From positions 806,001 through 870,000 of the forward strand of contig NZ_JBAJII010000001.1 of NCBI RefSeq assembly GCF_036867195.1: a DNA stretch of 64,000 bases. Direction: 5' to 3'. The DNA is from Arthrobacter sp. Soc17.1.1.1 (GTDB lineage Bacteria > Actinomycetota > Actinomycetes > Actinomycetales > Micrococcaceae). The notes beneath the pieces were generated by a model, which did no database searches, had not been told where the DNA came from, and saw only the letters and a program-made list of their open reading frames with translations. The translations under genes were made by a program, and so were the position numbers. Below, piece by piece: positions 49,282-58,721 of the stretch. The first letter of the stretch is position 1, and every line of letters begins with the position of its first letter.

Positions 49282-50997
49282 GTGACTTCCACCGTCAATC
49301 CCGACGTCGAACCCGCCGTCGACGCCACCGCGGAACTCTCCGCCGATGCTCTCGCCGAGCGCATGCAGGACCCGCACTGGTGGCGGCAGGCGGCCGTGTA
49401 CCAGATCTACCCGCGCAGCTTCGCCGACTCCAACGGTGACGGCATCGGCGACCTGAAGGGCATCACCTCCCGGATCCCGTACCTCGCGTCGCTCGGCGTG
49501 GACGCCGTCTGGCTGAGCCCGTTCTACCCGTCGGCTCTCGCCGACGGCGGGTACGACGTCGACGACTACCGCGACGTGGACCCGAAGCTCGGCACGCTCG
49601 ATGACTTCGACGCCATGATCGCCGCGCTGCACGCGGCCGGCATCAAGCTCGTCGCGGACATCGTGCCCAACCACACCTCCGACCGCCACGCATGGTTCCG
49701 GGAGGCGCTGGCCTCCCCCCGGGGATCGGCGGCCCGCGAGCGGTACATCTTCCGTGACGGGCTCGGCCCCGACGGCGCAGAGCCGCCCTCGGACTGGGAC
49801 TCCGTGTTCGGCGGCCCGGCCTGGGAGCGCACGGAGGACGGCCAGTGGTACATGCACATCTTCGCCCGCGAGCAGCCGGACCTGAACTGGGACAACCGGG
49901 AGGTCCGCGACGACTTCCTGAAGACCCTGCGCTTCTGGTCCGACCGCGGCGTGGACGGGTTCCGCGTGGACGTGGCCCATGCCCTGACGAAGGACATGAG
50001 CGAGCCGCTGCCGTCCAAGGCGGAGCTCGGCCCCGAGGGCGGCAACAACCGCGGGAAGCACCCCTTCTGGGACCGCGACGAGGTGCACGAGGTGTTCGCC
50101 GAGTGGCGCACCGTGTTCAACGAGTACACGCCGCCGCGCACCGCGGTGGCCGAGGCGTGGGTGCACGCCGACCGCCGTGCCCGCTACGCCAGCCCCGAAG
50201 GGCTCGGCCAGGCGTTCAACTTCGACCTCCTCAAGGCCGACTGGAACCCCCGCCAGTTCCGCGAGATCATCACGAAGAACCTCGTCGAGGCCACGTCCTC
50301 CGGCGCGTCGTCCACGTGGGTCTTCTCCAACCACGACGTCGTCCGGCATGCCACGCGCTACGGCCTGCCGCCCGCCGGCCCCGGGAGCGAGGACGGCCAG
50401 GACGGCGCGGCGTGGCTCATGAGCGGCGGCACGGAGCCGCAGCTGGACCGCGGGCTCGGCGAACGCCGCGCGCGCGCCGTCTCGCAGCTCATGCTCGCCC
50501 TGCCCGGCTCCGCCTACCTGTACCAGGGCGAGGAACTGGGCCTGCACGAGGTCGCGGACATCGCCGACGAGGACCGCCAGGACCCCACGTTCTTCCGCAA
50601 CAAGGGCGTCGACGTGGGCCGGGACGGCTGCCGGGTGCCGCTGCCGTGGACGCGCGACGGCAGCTCCTTCGGCTTCGGCTTCGGCGGCGCGCACCTGCCG
50701 CAGCCCGCATGGTTCGGCGAGTACGCCGTCGAGGTGCAGGAGGAGGACCCGTCCTCCCACCTCAGCTTCTACCGCCGGGCGCTCGCGCTGCGGCGTGAAC
50801 TGCAGGGCGAGGAGGACTTCGCGTGGGTCGACGAGCCCTCCGACGACGTCCTGCACTTCACGCGTCCGAACGGCTGGCACAGCATCACCAACTTCGGCTC
50901 CGCGCCGGTGGACCTGCCCGAGGGGACGGTGCTGCTGAGCAGCTCGCCGCTCGAGGACGGCAGGCTGCCGGGCGGCACGACGGCCTGGCTGGTCTAG
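49282..50997 (+). CDS. GH13 alpha-glucosidase
   Basis: The 571-residue cytosolic enzyme has the GH13 catalytic set: nucleophile Asp230 in GFRVDVAH, acid/base Glu291 in AVAEAWVH and stabilising Asp352 in FSNHDVVRH. It begins with WWRQAAVYQIYPRSFADSNG and carries QGEELGL, typical of the oligo-1,6-/alpha-1,4-glucosidase subfamilies. It starts at a GTG after GAAAGG. Hydrolysis of imported alpha-glucosides to glucose completes the ABC operon's task. Specificity (maltose, isomaltose, sucrose) is not resolved. A 10-bp hairpin follows. Confidence 0.92.
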   Translation: MTSTVNPDVEPAVDATAELSADALAERMQDPHWWRQAAVYQIYPRSFADSNGDGIGDLKGITSRIPYLASLGVDAVWLSPFYPSALADGGYDVDDYRDVDPKLGTLDDFDAMIAALHAAGIKLVADIVPNHTSDRHAWFREALASPRGSAARERYIFRDGLGPDGAEPPSDWDSVFGGPAWERTEDGQWYMHIFAREQPDLNWDNREVRDDFLKTLRFWSDRGVDGFRVDVAHALTKDMSEPLPSKAELGPEGGNNRGKHPFWDRDEVHEVFAEWRTVFNEYTPPRTAVAEAWVHADRRARYASPEGLGQAFNFDLLKADWNPRQFREIITKNLVEATSSGASSTWVFSNHDVVRHATRYGLPPAGPGSEDGQDGAAWLMSGGTEPQLDRGLGERRARAVSQLMLALPGSAYLYQGEELGLHEVADIADEDRQDPTFFRNKGVDVGRDGCRVPLPWTRDGSSFGFGFGGAHLPQPAWFGEYAVEVQEEDPSSHLSFYRRALALRRELQGEEDFAWVDEPSDDVLHFTRPNGWHSITNFGSAPVDLPEGTVLLSSSPLEDGRLPGGTTAWLV

Positions 50998-51005
50998 CGT
51001 CCGGC

Positions 51006-51030
51006 CCGGCCGGCCGTCGGGGCCGGCCGG
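51006..51030 (+). terminator. Hairpin terminator after the alpha-glucosidase gene
   Basis: Perfect 10-bp arms CCGGCCGGCC (51006-51015) and GGCCGGCCGG (51021-51030) surround a 5-nt loop, beginning 9 nt after the stop. No T tract follows, as is common in high-GC actinobacteria. Confidence 0.7.
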
Positions 51031-51045
51031 TGCCGGGAGAACCGG

Positions 51046-51729
51046 TTGCGGGGCCGCCCGGGACCTCGGGATACTGGGAGGACCGGCAGTACCAGGCGGA
51101 GGGGTAGCGGCATCAGCGGATCTCGGGAGAACGAGGAGAGGCTGCGCAGGGCGGCCCAGTACCGGGCTGCCCGCGGCGCCGGGGACGCCGGCGATGCGCT
51201 GACCGAACTGGAACGGCAGAACGAGGGGGACGCCGCCGACGGCGAGCTGGCCCCGCTGCGGGAGGGCGAGGACGAGGTCAAGCGGGCCCGGCTGATCGTG
51301 GACCGAGCCGTGGCCCGCGGCGACTTCGACAACCTGGCCCTCGCCGGCAAGCCCATCCCCGGACTGGGCGAGGCGCACGACCCCGACTGGTGGGTCAAGG
51401 GCCTCATCCAGCGCGAGAACATCACCGGGCTCGGCCCTGCGGCCATCCTGCTGCGCACGGAGGACGCCGAACTGGACGGCCGCCTCGACCGCCAGTACAC
51501 GGAGCAGCAGGTCCGCGACGTCCTCGAGGACTTCAACTACCGCGTGATCGATGCACGGCGCCAACTCCTCGGCGGGCCGCCCGTCATCACCAAGCTCCGC
51601 GACGTCGACGCCGAGGTGGAGCGCTGGCGCGAGCGCAGGGAAGCGGCCCGCCGGGCGGCCGAGGCGGAGGCCCCGCCCGAGCCTCCGAGGGCGTCATTCT
51701 GGCGGCGGGTCTGGCGCGGCAGGAACTGA
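51046..51729 (+). CDS. DUF1992 protein (DnaJ subfamily C member 28-like domain)
   Basis: The core EVKRARLIVDRAVARGDFDN, followed by LAGKPIPGLGEAHDPDWWVKG-type residues, identifies the DUF1992 domain (about residues 75-150 from this start); the role is unknown. No ATG or GTG fits. The coordinates use a TTG at 51046 with GGGAG 6 nt upstream. However, GGAGGGG at 51098-51104 sits 7 nt before an in-frame ATC at 51112, which would give a 205-residue protein matching better the point where similarity begins. The true start is therefore unresolved. The C terminus is Arg/Ala-rich. Confidence 0.8.
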   Translation: MRGRPGPRDTGRTGSTRRRGSGISGSRENEERLRRAAQYRAARGAGDAGDALTELERQNEGDAADGELAPLREGEDEVKRARLIVDRAVARGDFDNLALAGKPIPGLGEAHDPDWWVKGLIQRENITGLGPAAILLRTEDAELDGRLDRQYTEQQVRDVLEDFNYRVIDARRQLLGGPPVITKLRDVDAEVERWRERREAARRAAEAEAPPEPPRASFWRRVWRGRN

Positions 51730-51734
51730 CGGCG

Positions 51735-52415
51735 CTACAGGTCGGCGTAGCGCCTGGCCTGCGCGAGCGCCTCGCGCATCCCTGCGGCGTCGTGCACCGT
51801 CCCGTACGCGGGGGTGTCGCGCTGGTAGCGCCAGCCCTCGGCGAGGGGACCCACGTCCACGGCGTCGAAGCCGAACTCGTCGAGGAGCTCCACGACGGCC
51901 TGCTTCGCGTCCGAGTCGTCGCCCGCGACGGGCAGCGCCCGGCGGTTCGGCGTGCCGGCGGGTGTGCCGTCGGTGGTCAGCTGGGAGGCGGAGATGTTGT
52001 TGAAGACCTTGACCACGGACGAGCCCGGCAGGTGCCGCTGCACGAGCTCGCTCGTCGTCGTGCTCTCGTCGTCCAGCTCGGCGATCCGGCCGTCCCGGTA
52101 CTCGTAGTAGTTGCAGGTGTCGATCACCAGCTTGCCCACGAGGGGTTCCACCGGCACGGTGTCGAGGGCCTTCAGCGGGATGGTGACGACGACGACGTCG
52201 CCCTCCGCCGCCTCCTGTGAGGTCCCGGCGCGCGCCGCGTCGCCGAGTTCGCCGACGAGGTCGGAGAGGCTGTCCGGGCCCCGGGAGTTGCTCATGACGA
52301 CCTGGTAGCCCCGCGCGACCGCGAGGCGTGCGAGCTGCGAGCCGATGTGGCCGCTGCCGATGAAGCCGATGGTGCTGCGCCGGGCATCCGTCCGGTTCGT
52401 CCTGTTCTCGCTCAT
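51735..52415 (-). CDS. F420H2:NADP oxidoreductase-like / NADP-binding protein
   Basis: The 226-residue protein has STIGFIGSGHIGSQLARLA (GxGxxG, about 13-31) and VVMSNSRGPDSL, where Asn-Ser-Arg after the second strand indicates NADP preference. KVFNNISASQL and LPVAGDDSDAKQAV are typical of the NADPH-dependent F420 reductase / YrxG-like group (pfam F420_oxidored). The ATG at 52415 is chosen over a GTG at 52424, which sits too close to AGGAAGG. Its physiological substrate is unknown. It is convergent with the DUF1992 gene. Confidence 0.85.
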   Translation of the reverse strand: MSENRTNRTDARRSTIGFIGSGHIGSQLARLAVARGYQVVMSNSRGPDSLSDLVGELGDAARAGTSQEAAEGDVVVVTIPLKALDTVPVEPLVGKLVIDTCNYYEYRDGRIAELDDESTTTSELVQRHLPGSSVVKVFNNISASQLTTDGTPAGTPNRRALPVAGDDSDAKQAVVELLDEFGFDAVDVGPLAEGWRYQRDTPAYGTVHDAAGMREALAQARRYADL

Positions 52416-52461
52416 GTGCAGCACAACCTTCCTGAGCGGCAGTTATTCCTCCTGCCCCCGA

Positions 52462-53211
52462 TCACGTCCGGGGGGCGCCGTCCGTCCAGACGTAGAACTT
52501 CTCGGGGCGCCCCGCCGATCCGTACTGCGGGACGATTCGGGCCTGCCCCCGCGCCACGAGGAACTCCAGGTACCGACGGGCGCTCACGCGCGCCATGCCA
52601 AGGCGTTCGGCGACGTCGGACGCCGACGTCCCGCGGCCCTGGCTGCGCAGGTCGAGCATGACGGCGTCGAGCGTCGGCGCGGACAGGCCCTTGGGTGTGG
52701 TGATCGTGGCGGTGGCCGACGGCGCGCCGCCCCCGCGGGGTCCCGTCGTCGCCCGCAGGAGCTGGTCGATCCGGCCCTGGTCGAGGGCCGCCGAGCCGTC
52801 CGCCGCGTGGCGGTCGAGGTCGCGGCGGTACGCCACGTAGGAATCCAGCCGCTGGTTCAGCACCGCGGCGCTGAACGGCTTCACGAGGTAGTGCAGCACC
52901 CCGCCGGCGACGGCCGCGCGGACCGTGTCGAGCTCCCGGGCGGCGGTGATGGCGATGACGTCGAGCGGGTCGCCGGGCCGGTTCCGCAGCGCGCGCAGCA
53001 CGTCGATGCCCGTCATGTCGGGCAGGTGGATGTCCAGCAGCACGAGGCGCGGCCGCAGGGTCTCGGCCAGCTCCAGCGCCCGCGCGCCGGTGTGCGCGGC
53101 GCCGACGACGTCGAACGCACCGTGCGCGAGCAGGAACCCGGTATGGATCCCGGCCACCTCGTGGTCGTCGTCGACCACCAGGGTGGGGATCGGGGCAGGC
53201 GCGGCGGTCAT
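52462..53211 (-). CDS. CitB/DcuR-type response regulator
   Basis: The 249-residue protein has a receiver domain with Asp14 and Asp15, phospho-acceptor Asp60 in LVLLDIHLPDM and Lys111 in LVKPF. The C-terminal DNA-binding region (about 165-235) includes TSASDVAERLGMARVSARRYLEFL, the HTH type of CitB/DcuR/DctR regulators. It overlaps the sensor kinase gene by 4 nt. The divergent TctCBA operon is the evident target, so tricarboxylate-induced transport is the likely output. Confidence 0.9.
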   Translation of the reverse strand: MTAAPAPIPTLVVDDDHEVAGIHTGFLLAHGAFDVVGAAHTGARALELAETLRPRLVLLDIHLPDMTGIDVLRALRNRPGDPLDVIAITAARELDTVRAAVAGGVLHYLVKPFSAAVLNQRLDSYVAYRRDLDRHAADGSAALDQGRIDQLLRATTGPRGGGAPSATATITTPKGLSAPTLDAVMLDLRSQGRGTSASDVAERLGMARVSARRYLEFLVARGQARIVPQYGSAGRPEKFYVWTDGAPRT

Positions 53212-54815
53212 GGCACCTGCAGGTGGGGTCGAGGGGCGTCGACGAGCGACGGCGCGAGCCAGACCGTGAACTCGGCCCCGCCGCGATCGGATTCGTCGAC
53301 GACCACGTGTCCCGACCGGCGGCGGGCGATCCGGTCCACGAGCGCGAGGCCGAAACCGCGCGTCCCGGTGGAGCCGCCGTCCTTGGTGGAATAGCCGGAG
53401 GAGAAGATGCCGTCCACGTCCTCAGGGGCGACGCCGGGACCGTTGTCGGCCACGGTGATGCGGGTGTGGTCGTCGTCGGCGAGGTGCACCGTGATGAGCC
53501 CGTCGGCTCGTCCGCTGCCGGTCACGGCCTCCATCGCGTTGTCGATGAGGATGCCGAGCACGGTGACGACGTCGGTGGTGCCGTCGGGTTCGAGTACCGA
53601 GGTGTCGTCGATGGTCAGGGTGATGCCTTTCTCCGCTGCGATGGTGCTCTTGGTCATGAGCAGGCTCGCGGCGTCCGGATCCTGGATACCGGGCGCGATG
53701 CTCCCCGACACGAGGGATCCGCCGTGCCCGGAGCGGGAGATGAAGTCGACGGCCTGCGCCGTGCGGCCGAGCTCGAGCAACCCGGAGATGGTGTGCATGC
53801 GGTTCGCGAACTCGTGGGCCTGGGCGCGCAGCGCCTGGGTGGCGTCGCGCTCGCCATCGAGATCCGTGAGCAGCTGGTACAGCTCGGTGCGGTCGCGGAG
53901 GATCATGACGCGGCCCACGCGCTTGCCGTCCACGAGGGCGTCCGAGGTACGGGCGAGGAGCACGCGCTCGCCGGACAGGACGGTCTCGTCCGTGTCGGCG
54001 GGATCGGTGAGCACCCGGGCGAGGGCCGGTTCCATGACATCGGCCGCCGGCCGGCCCGTCGCGGTGTCGTCGAGCTCCAGCAGCCTCTTCGCCTCGTCGT
54101 TGAGCAGCGCAATCCGGTGGTGCTCGTCGACGGCGACCACGCCCTCGCTGATGCCGTGGATCATGGCGTCGCGCGTCTCCAGGAGGGACGCGATCTGCTC
54201 CGGTTCCAGGCGGTAGATCCGCCGCCAGACGAGCCGGGAGATCCAGATCGCTCCCGCCGACCCGACGAGTGCGGCCACGATGAGCCATGCCAGCAGGCGG
54301 GGGAGGTCCTCGTAGAGATCGGCGTCGAGCTCGGACTCCAGCGTGCCGACCGACGCCGTGCCGATGATGGTGCCGTCGCTGTCGAAGATGGGGACCTTCA
54401 CCCGCCAGGACTTGCCGAGGGTGCCGGTCTGCGTGCCCACGAAGGTCGCGCCGGAGAGAGGCACCGACGGATCGGTGGAGACGACCTCGCCGATGAGCGC
54501 AGGATTGGGGTGGGAGTAGCGGATGCCGTCCCCGTCCGTGACGACCACGTAGGTGACGCCCGTGGACTGGCGGATGAGGTCGGCGATGGGCTGGATGGTC
54601 GCGCTGGGATTCGCCTCACCGAAAGCGTCGATGACCGAGGGCAGCTGGGCCACCGACTGGGCGACGCCCACCATGCGGTCCTGGTACTGCTCCCGGATCT
54701 GCTGGCGCTGCATGGCGACGGCGGTGGATCCGGCGACGGCGACGATCACGAGCACGATGGCCAGCTGCAGGAAGAACAGCTGTGATCGAAGCGACATCGA
54801 CCTGATCATCTCCAT
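53208..54815 (-). CDS. CitA/DcuS-type sensor histidine kinase
   Basis: The 535-residue membrane kinase has TM1 (about 13-35), an extracytoplasmic PAS-like sensor (about 36-170) with YSHPNPALIGE (100-110), the carboxylate-binding signature of DcuS/CitA, and TM2 (about 172-196). A cytosolic PAS domain (about 205-310) follows, then the phospho-acceptor His334 in AQAHEFANRMHTISGLLELG and an ATPase domain with IDNAMEA, DNGPGV and GFGLALV. It senses an extracellular di- or tricarboxylate. The start could also be the ATG encoding residue 7 (54797). An inverted repeat GTGTGAC-N12-GTCACAC lies directly upstream. Confidence 0.9.
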   Translation of the reverse strand: MEMIRSMSLRSQLFFLQLAIVLVIVAVAGSTAVAMQRQQIREQYQDRMVGVAQSVAQLPSVIDAFGEANPSATIQPIADLIRQSTGVTYVVVTDGDGIRYSHPNPALIGEVVSTDPSVPLSGATFVGTQTGTLGKSWRVKVPIFDSDGTIIGTASVGTLESELDADLYEDLPRLLAWLIVAALVGSAGAIWISRLVWRRIYRLEPEQIASLLETRDAMIHGISEGVVAVDEHHRIALLNDEAKRLLELDDTATGRPAADVMEPALARVLTDPADTDETVLSGERVLLARTSDALVDGKRVGRVMILRDRTELYQLLTDLDGERDATQALRAQAHEFANRMHTISGLLELGRTAQAVDFISRSGHGGSLVSGSIAPGIQDPDAASLLMTKSTIAAEKGITLTIDDTSVLEPDGTTDVVTVLGILIDNAMEAVTGSGRADGLITVHLADDDHTRITVADNGPGVAPEDVDGIFSSGYSTKDGGSTGTRGFGLALVDRIARRRSGHVVVDESDRGGAEFTVWLAPSLVDAPRPHLQVP

Positions 54816-54816
54816 A

Positions 54817-54842
54817 GTGTGACACGCCTGGGCACGTCACAC
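54817..54842. promoter_or_regulatory. Inverted repeat GTGTGAC-N12-GTCACAC upstream of the sensor kinase
   Basis: Perfect 7-bp arms are spaced 19 bp centre to centre, immediately before the kinase start codon in the 173-bp divergent control region. GTGTGA/TCACAC resembles CRP/GlxR-type half sites in actinobacteria, although the N12 spacing is longer than the usual N6; assignment is uncertain. Confidence 0.45.
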
Positions 54843-54988
54843 CGGGTCGCCGTCGGACCCCGCCCCGCCCGTGGGACCACAAAGACCAATACGAGCACTA
54901 CGACCGCATGCTTTACCGCCGGTGAGCCGCGTTCCTAGCCTGAGACCAGCAGTGGTGACCCACATCACATCTCAAGGAAGAGAACACC

Positions 54989-55996
54989 ATGATGATCGAA
55001 CGCACGACGACGCGCCGCTCGGCCCTCACCTCCCTCGCCCTCGTCTCCGCGCTCGCCCTCTCGGCCTGTGGCTCGATGACGGAGAGCACCACCGCCGGGG
55101 ATGCGGAGGGCACCATCGAGAAACTCAACATCGTGGTCCCCGCCGATCCGGGTGGAGGCTGGGACCAGACCGGCCGGGCCATGGAGACGGACCTCAAGGA
55201 GAACGACCTCGTGGGCAACGCCTCCGTGGTCAACGTCGGCGGCGCCGGCGGCACCAACGGTCTCGCCCAGCTCGCCACCGAGACCGACCCCAACACGCTG
55301 ATGGTCATGGGCTACGTCATGGTCGGGGCCGTGGAGACCAACAAGGCCGCCACCCGTATCGAGGACACCACCCCGATCGCCCGGCTCACCGAGGAACCCC
55401 TCGTGATCGTGGTTCCCGCGGACTCGCCGTACCAGACCGTCCAGGACCTCCTCGACGACATCGAGGCCAAGGGCAAGGGCGTCTCCATCACGGGCGGCTC
55501 GGCGGGCGGCGCCGACCACATCCTCGCCGGCTCGGTGCTGAAGGAGGCCGGCATCTCCCCGGACAGCCTCAACTACATCCCCTACTCCGGTGGCGGCGAG
55601 TCGCTCGCGGCACTGCTCGGCAACAAGGTCAACGCCGGCATCTCCGGCGTCGGCGAGTACGCGGAGCAGGTCGAGGCCGGCAAGCTCCGGGCGCTCGCGG
55701 TGTCCGGTGAGGAGGCCGCCCCGCAGCTGCCCGACACCCCGACCCTCACCGAGGAGGGCGTGGACCTCGTGCTCACCAACTGGCGCGGCGTCGTCGCTCC
55801 CGGGAACATCGACGAGGCCCAGGCCGAGAAGCTCACGCAGCTCGTGACCGACCTGCACGCGACCGACACCTGGAAGGCCACGCTCGAGGAGAACAACTGG
55901 TCGGACGCATTCCTGTCCGGCGAGGAGTTCCAGACCTTCCTCGACGAGGACATCACGAGCGTCAAGACGACCCTCACCGACATCGGACTGCTGTAG
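54989..55996 (+). CDS. tctC: Tripartite tricarboxylate transporter substrate-binding lipoprotein
   Basis: The 335-residue extracytoplasmic protein has a signal peptide with lipobox LSAC (Cys27). The Bug/TctC fold motifs are visible as [20 protein letters not shown] (about 51-70) and [18 protein letters not shown] (about 84-101). It captures a tricarboxylate such as citrate for the TctAB membrane proteins. AAGGAAGAG precedes tandem ATGs. It is divergent from the sensor kinase/response regulator pair, its likely regulator, and 3 nt upstream of tctB. Confidence 0.9.
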   Translation: MMIERTTTRRSALTSLALVSALALSACGSMTESTTAGDAEGTIEKLNIVVPADPGGGWDQTGRAMETDLKENDLVGNASVVNVGGAGGTNGLAQLATETDPNTLMVMGYVMVGAVETNKAATRIEDTTPIARLTEEPLVIVVPADSPYQTVQDLLDDIEAKGKGVSITGGSAGGADHILAGSVLKEAGISPDSLNYIPYSGGGESLAALLGNKVNAGISGVGEYAEQVEAGKLRALAVSGEEAAPQLPDTPTLTEEGVDLVLTNWRGVVAPGNIDEAQAEKLTQLVTDLHATDTWKATLEENNWSDAFLSGEEFQTFLDEDITSVKTTLTDIGLL

Positions 55997-55999
55997 CCC

Positions 56000-56542
56000 A
56001 TGAGTACCTCCATCCAGAGCAACCCCGGGAGCGGCACGACCGCCGCTCCCGGCAAGCCGATCGGTGAGCTGGTCTTCGCGCTCCTGATCGTCAGCATCGG
56101 CGTCGTCGGGTTCGTGGCCGGTGCGGGGATCCAGACCCCCACCTCGGCCAGCGACATCGGACCGCGCGCCTTCCCCTTCGCCGTCTCCGCACTGCTCGTC
56201 GCCGTCGGCGCGGGCCTGGTGATCCAGGTGCTCCGCGGCCACCGCGGCTCCGCGGACGAGGGCGAGGACGTGGACCTCGACGCGAAGACCGACTGGCTGA
56301 CCGTCGGGAAGCTCGCCGGGTTCGTCCTGCTGCACGCGTTCCTCATCGTCCCGCTCGGGTGGCCCCTCGCCGCGGCGATCCTCTTCTTCGGTGCCGCCTG
56401 GTCCCTGGGGGCCCGCCCCTGGTGGCGGAACCTCGTGACCGCGATCGTCCTCGCCCTGGTGCTGCAGTTCGTGTTCGGCGGCCTCCTCGGCGTCTCGCTG
56501 CCTCCCGGCTTCCTGGAAGGGCTGGGTGTCTTCGGTGGATAG
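56000..56542 (+). CDS. tctB: Tripartite tricarboxylate transporter small membrane subunit
   Basis: The 180-residue protein has four hydrophobic segments (about 22-44, 55-75, 100-125 and 135-165) and PTSASDIGPRAFPFAV after the first helix, typical of TctB. It forms the membrane complex with TctA, and its 3' end overlaps the tctA start by 17 nt. Confidence 0.88.
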   Translation: MSTSIQSNPGSGTTAAPGKPIGELVFALLIVSIGVVGFVAGAGIQTPTSASDIGPRAFPFAVSALLVAVGAGLVIQVLRGHRGSADEGEDVDLDAKTDWLTVGKLAGFVLLHAFLIVPLGWPLAAAILFFGAAWSLGARPWWRNLVTAIVLALVLQFVFGGLLGVSLPPGFLEGLGVFGG

Positions 56543-58235
56543 CTTCTTCCTGCTGATGGAGGGCTTCGCCACGGCGATGCAGCCCATGTACCTCCTCTTC
56601 GCGCTCGGCGGGGTGCTCGTCGGCACCGCCGTCGGCGTGCTGCCGGGTATCGGCCCGGCCATGACGGTCGCCCTGCTCATGCCCATCACGTACAGCCTGG
56701 AGCCGACGGCGGCGATCATCGTGTTCGCCGGCATCTACTACGGCGGCATGTACGGCGGGTCCACGACGTCGATCCTGCTCAACACGCCCGGCGAATCGTC
56801 CTCGATCGTCACGGCGCTCGAGGGCAACAAGATGGCCAAGGCCGGCCGGGGAGCGGCAGCGCTCGCGACCGCGGCGGTCGGCTCGTTCGTCGCCGGCACC
56901 ATCGCGACCGTCCTGCTGAGCTTCCTGGCCCCGTACGTCGCCGCCTTCGCCGTGCAGATCGGCCCCGTCGAGTACGTGGCGCTCATGGTGGTGGCCTTCC
57001 TGACGGTCGGTGCACTCCTCGGCTCGTCGGTGCTGCGCGGACTCGCGTCCCTCGGCCTCGGCCTGTTCATCGCCCTCGTGGGCTTCGACGCCCTGACCGC
57101 CCAGCAGCGGTACACCTTCGGCAGCCCGTTCCTGGCCGACGGGATCGACGTCGTCCTCGTGGCGGTGGCGCTCTTCGCCGTCGGTGAGGCGCTCTACGTG
57201 GCCTCGCGGCTGCGGCACGGACCCATCAAGGTGATCCCCGTGACGGGCGGCTGGACGAGCTGGCTCCGCAAGGACGATCTCCGCCGGTCCTGGAAGCCGT
57301 GGCTCCGCGGGACGTTCATCGGCTTCCCGGTGGGTACCATCCCGGCCGGCGGCGCCGACGTCGCGACCTTCCTGTCCTACGCCTCCGAGCGCAAGCTGGC
57401 CAAGGGCGAGAACAAGAAGCAGTTCGGCAAGGGCGCCATCGAGGGTGTCGCCGGTCCGGAGGCCGCGAACAACGCGGCCGCCGCCGGCGTGCTGGTGCCC
57501 CTGCTGACGCTCGGCATCCCCACGACGGCCACGGCCGCCATGATGCTCGTAGCGTTCCAGCGGTACCAGATTCCCGTGGGCCCGCAGCTCTTCGAGTCCA
57601 ACAGCGCCCTCGTGTGGGCGCTCATCGCGAGCCTCTACGTGGGCAACCTGATGCTGCTCGTGCTGAATCTCCCGCTGGTGGGCATCTGGGTCAAGATCCT
57701 CCAGATCCCGCGGCCCTACCTGTACGCGGGCATCCTGGTGTTCGCCGTGCTCGGCGCGTTCTCGGTGAACTTCACGCCGATCGACGTGATCATCCTCCTG
57801 GTGGTCGGCATCCTCGGGTTCTTCATGCGGCGCTTCGGCTATCCGATCGCGCCGATGGTGGTGGGCCTGATCCTCGGCCCGATCTTCGAGAGCCAGCTGC
57901 GCCGGTCGCTCGCGATCTCGCAGGGTGATCCGGTGGCCCTCATCCAGTCGCCGGTCGCTGCGACCATCTACGTGGTCCTGATCGTCATCTTCGCCCTCTC
58001 GTTCCTGCTCAAGCGCCGTCAGCGCCAGTTCGAGGCGATGGTCGCCGCGAATGCCGACGCGTCGGACGTCGTCCGCGGTTCCGTGGCGCCGTCCGAAGGT
58101 GCTCCGACGGACGCGACGGCGGTGGCCACTGCTCCGGCGGCCACCACGACTGCACAGACGACCACGACTGCACCGACGACCACAGCTGCACCGACGACCT
58201 CGGGCACCCCCGACCGGAAGGACACCGACCGATGA
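56526..58235 (+). CDS. tctA: Tripartite tricarboxylate transporter large membrane subunit
   Basis: The 569-residue protein has about 11-12 membrane segments and TctA motifs including [20 protein letters not shown] (about 38-57), [17 protein letters not shown] and, in the second half, [11 protein letters not shown]. It starts at a GTG inside tctB; a second GTG at 56535 is possible. The C terminus carries an unusual extension of about 45 residues made mainly of Ala and Thr (about 520-565), probably a disordered cytoplasmic tail. It overlaps the universal stress protein gene by 4 nt. Confidence 0.9.
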   Translation: MSSVDSFFLLMEGFATAMQPMYLLFALGGVLVGTAVGVLPGIGPAMTVALLMPITYSLEPTAAIIVFAGIYYGGMYGGSTTSILLNTPGESSSIVTALEGNKMAKAGRGAAALATAAVGSFVAGTIATVLLSFLAPYVAAFAVQIGPVEYVALMVVAFLTVGALLGSSVLRGLASLGLGLFIALVGFDALTAQQRYTFGSPFLADGIDVVLVAVALFAVGEALYVASRLRHGPIKVIPVTGGWTSWLRKDDLRRSWKPWLRGTFIGFPVGTIPAGGADVATFLSYASERKLAKGENKKQFGKGAIEGVAGPEAANNAAAAGVLVPLLTLGIPTTATAAMMLVAFQRYQIPVGPQLFESNSALVWALIASLYVGNLMLLVLNLPLVGIWVKILQIPRPYLYAGILVFAVLGAFSVNFTPIDVIILLVVGILGFFMRRFGYPIAPMVVGLILGPIFESQLRRSLAISQGDPVALIQSPVAATIYVVLIVIFALSFLLKRRQRQFEAMVAANADASDVVRGSVAPSEGAPTDATAVATAPAATTTAQTTTTAPTTTAAPTTSGTPDRKDTDR

Positions 58236-58624
58236 GCGCGATCGTGGTGGGCTACGTGCCCAACGCCCTGGGGGAGGCCGCCGTCGCCGAGGCGGTGGAG
58301 GAGGCACGACGCCGAGGGGCCGAGCTGGTGGTCATCAACACCACGCGGGCCGACCGTCTCGTGAACCCGGCCTACGCCGACTCCGAGGACGTCTTGAAGC
58401 TGGAGGGCATGCTCAGTGCCACCGGCGTGCCCTACTCCATCCGTCACAGCATCTCGGAGGCGACCGCCGCGGAGGAGGTCGTCGACACGGCGGAGGAGCT
58501 GTCCGCGGAGCTGATCGTGATCGGGCTGCGGCATCGCACGCCGGTGGGCAAGCTCATCATGGGGTCGACGGCGCAGACCATCCTGCTGTCGGCACCCTGC
58601 AACGTCCTGGCGGTCAAGCTCTGA
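58232..58624 (+). CDS. UspA-family universal stress protein
   Basis: The 130-residue single-domain protein ends with LRHRTPVGKLIMGSTAQTIL, matching the ATP-binding G-x2-G-x9-G-(S/T) type of UspA proteins. It is translationally coupled to tctA by an ATGA overlap, so it may regulate or sense the state of the tricarboxylate transporter; Usp-transporter pairings are known for other transporter families such as TRAP. A strong terminator follows. Confidence 0.9.
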   Translation: MSAIVVGYVPNALGEAAVAEAVEEARRRGAELVVINTTRADRLVNPAYADSEDVLKLEGMLSATGVPYSIRHSISEATAAEEVVDTAEELSAELIVIGLRHRTPVGKLIMGSTAQTILLSAPCNVLAVKL

Positions 58625-58666
58625 CGCAGTGATCGTCCGCGGCGATTGTCCGCGATGGAAGGGTCC

Positions 58667-58706
58667 GCGACCCGGCAGCCGTGCGAAGGCACGACTGCCG
58701 GGTCGC
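58667..58706. terminator. Strong bidirectional terminator hairpin
   Basis: Two 18-nt arms (58667-58684 and 58689-58706) pair with a single C-A mismatch around the loop GAAG. It lies between the convergent universal stress gene (stop 58624) and HNH nuclease gene (stop 58722). Confidence 0.85.
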
Positions 58707-58721
58707 TGCTCTGCCCGGTCC

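Noticed and set aside
49210..51564. A 784-codon minus-strand frame opposite the alpha-glucosidase gene
   Set aside because: The plus strand has a full GH13 catalytic set; the antisense product is compositionally biased and unlike any family.
56343..58307. A 654-codon minus-strand frame opposite tctA
   Set aside because: It is the antisense shadow of a well-supported TctA gene; the sequence is His/Arg/Glu-rich without domains.
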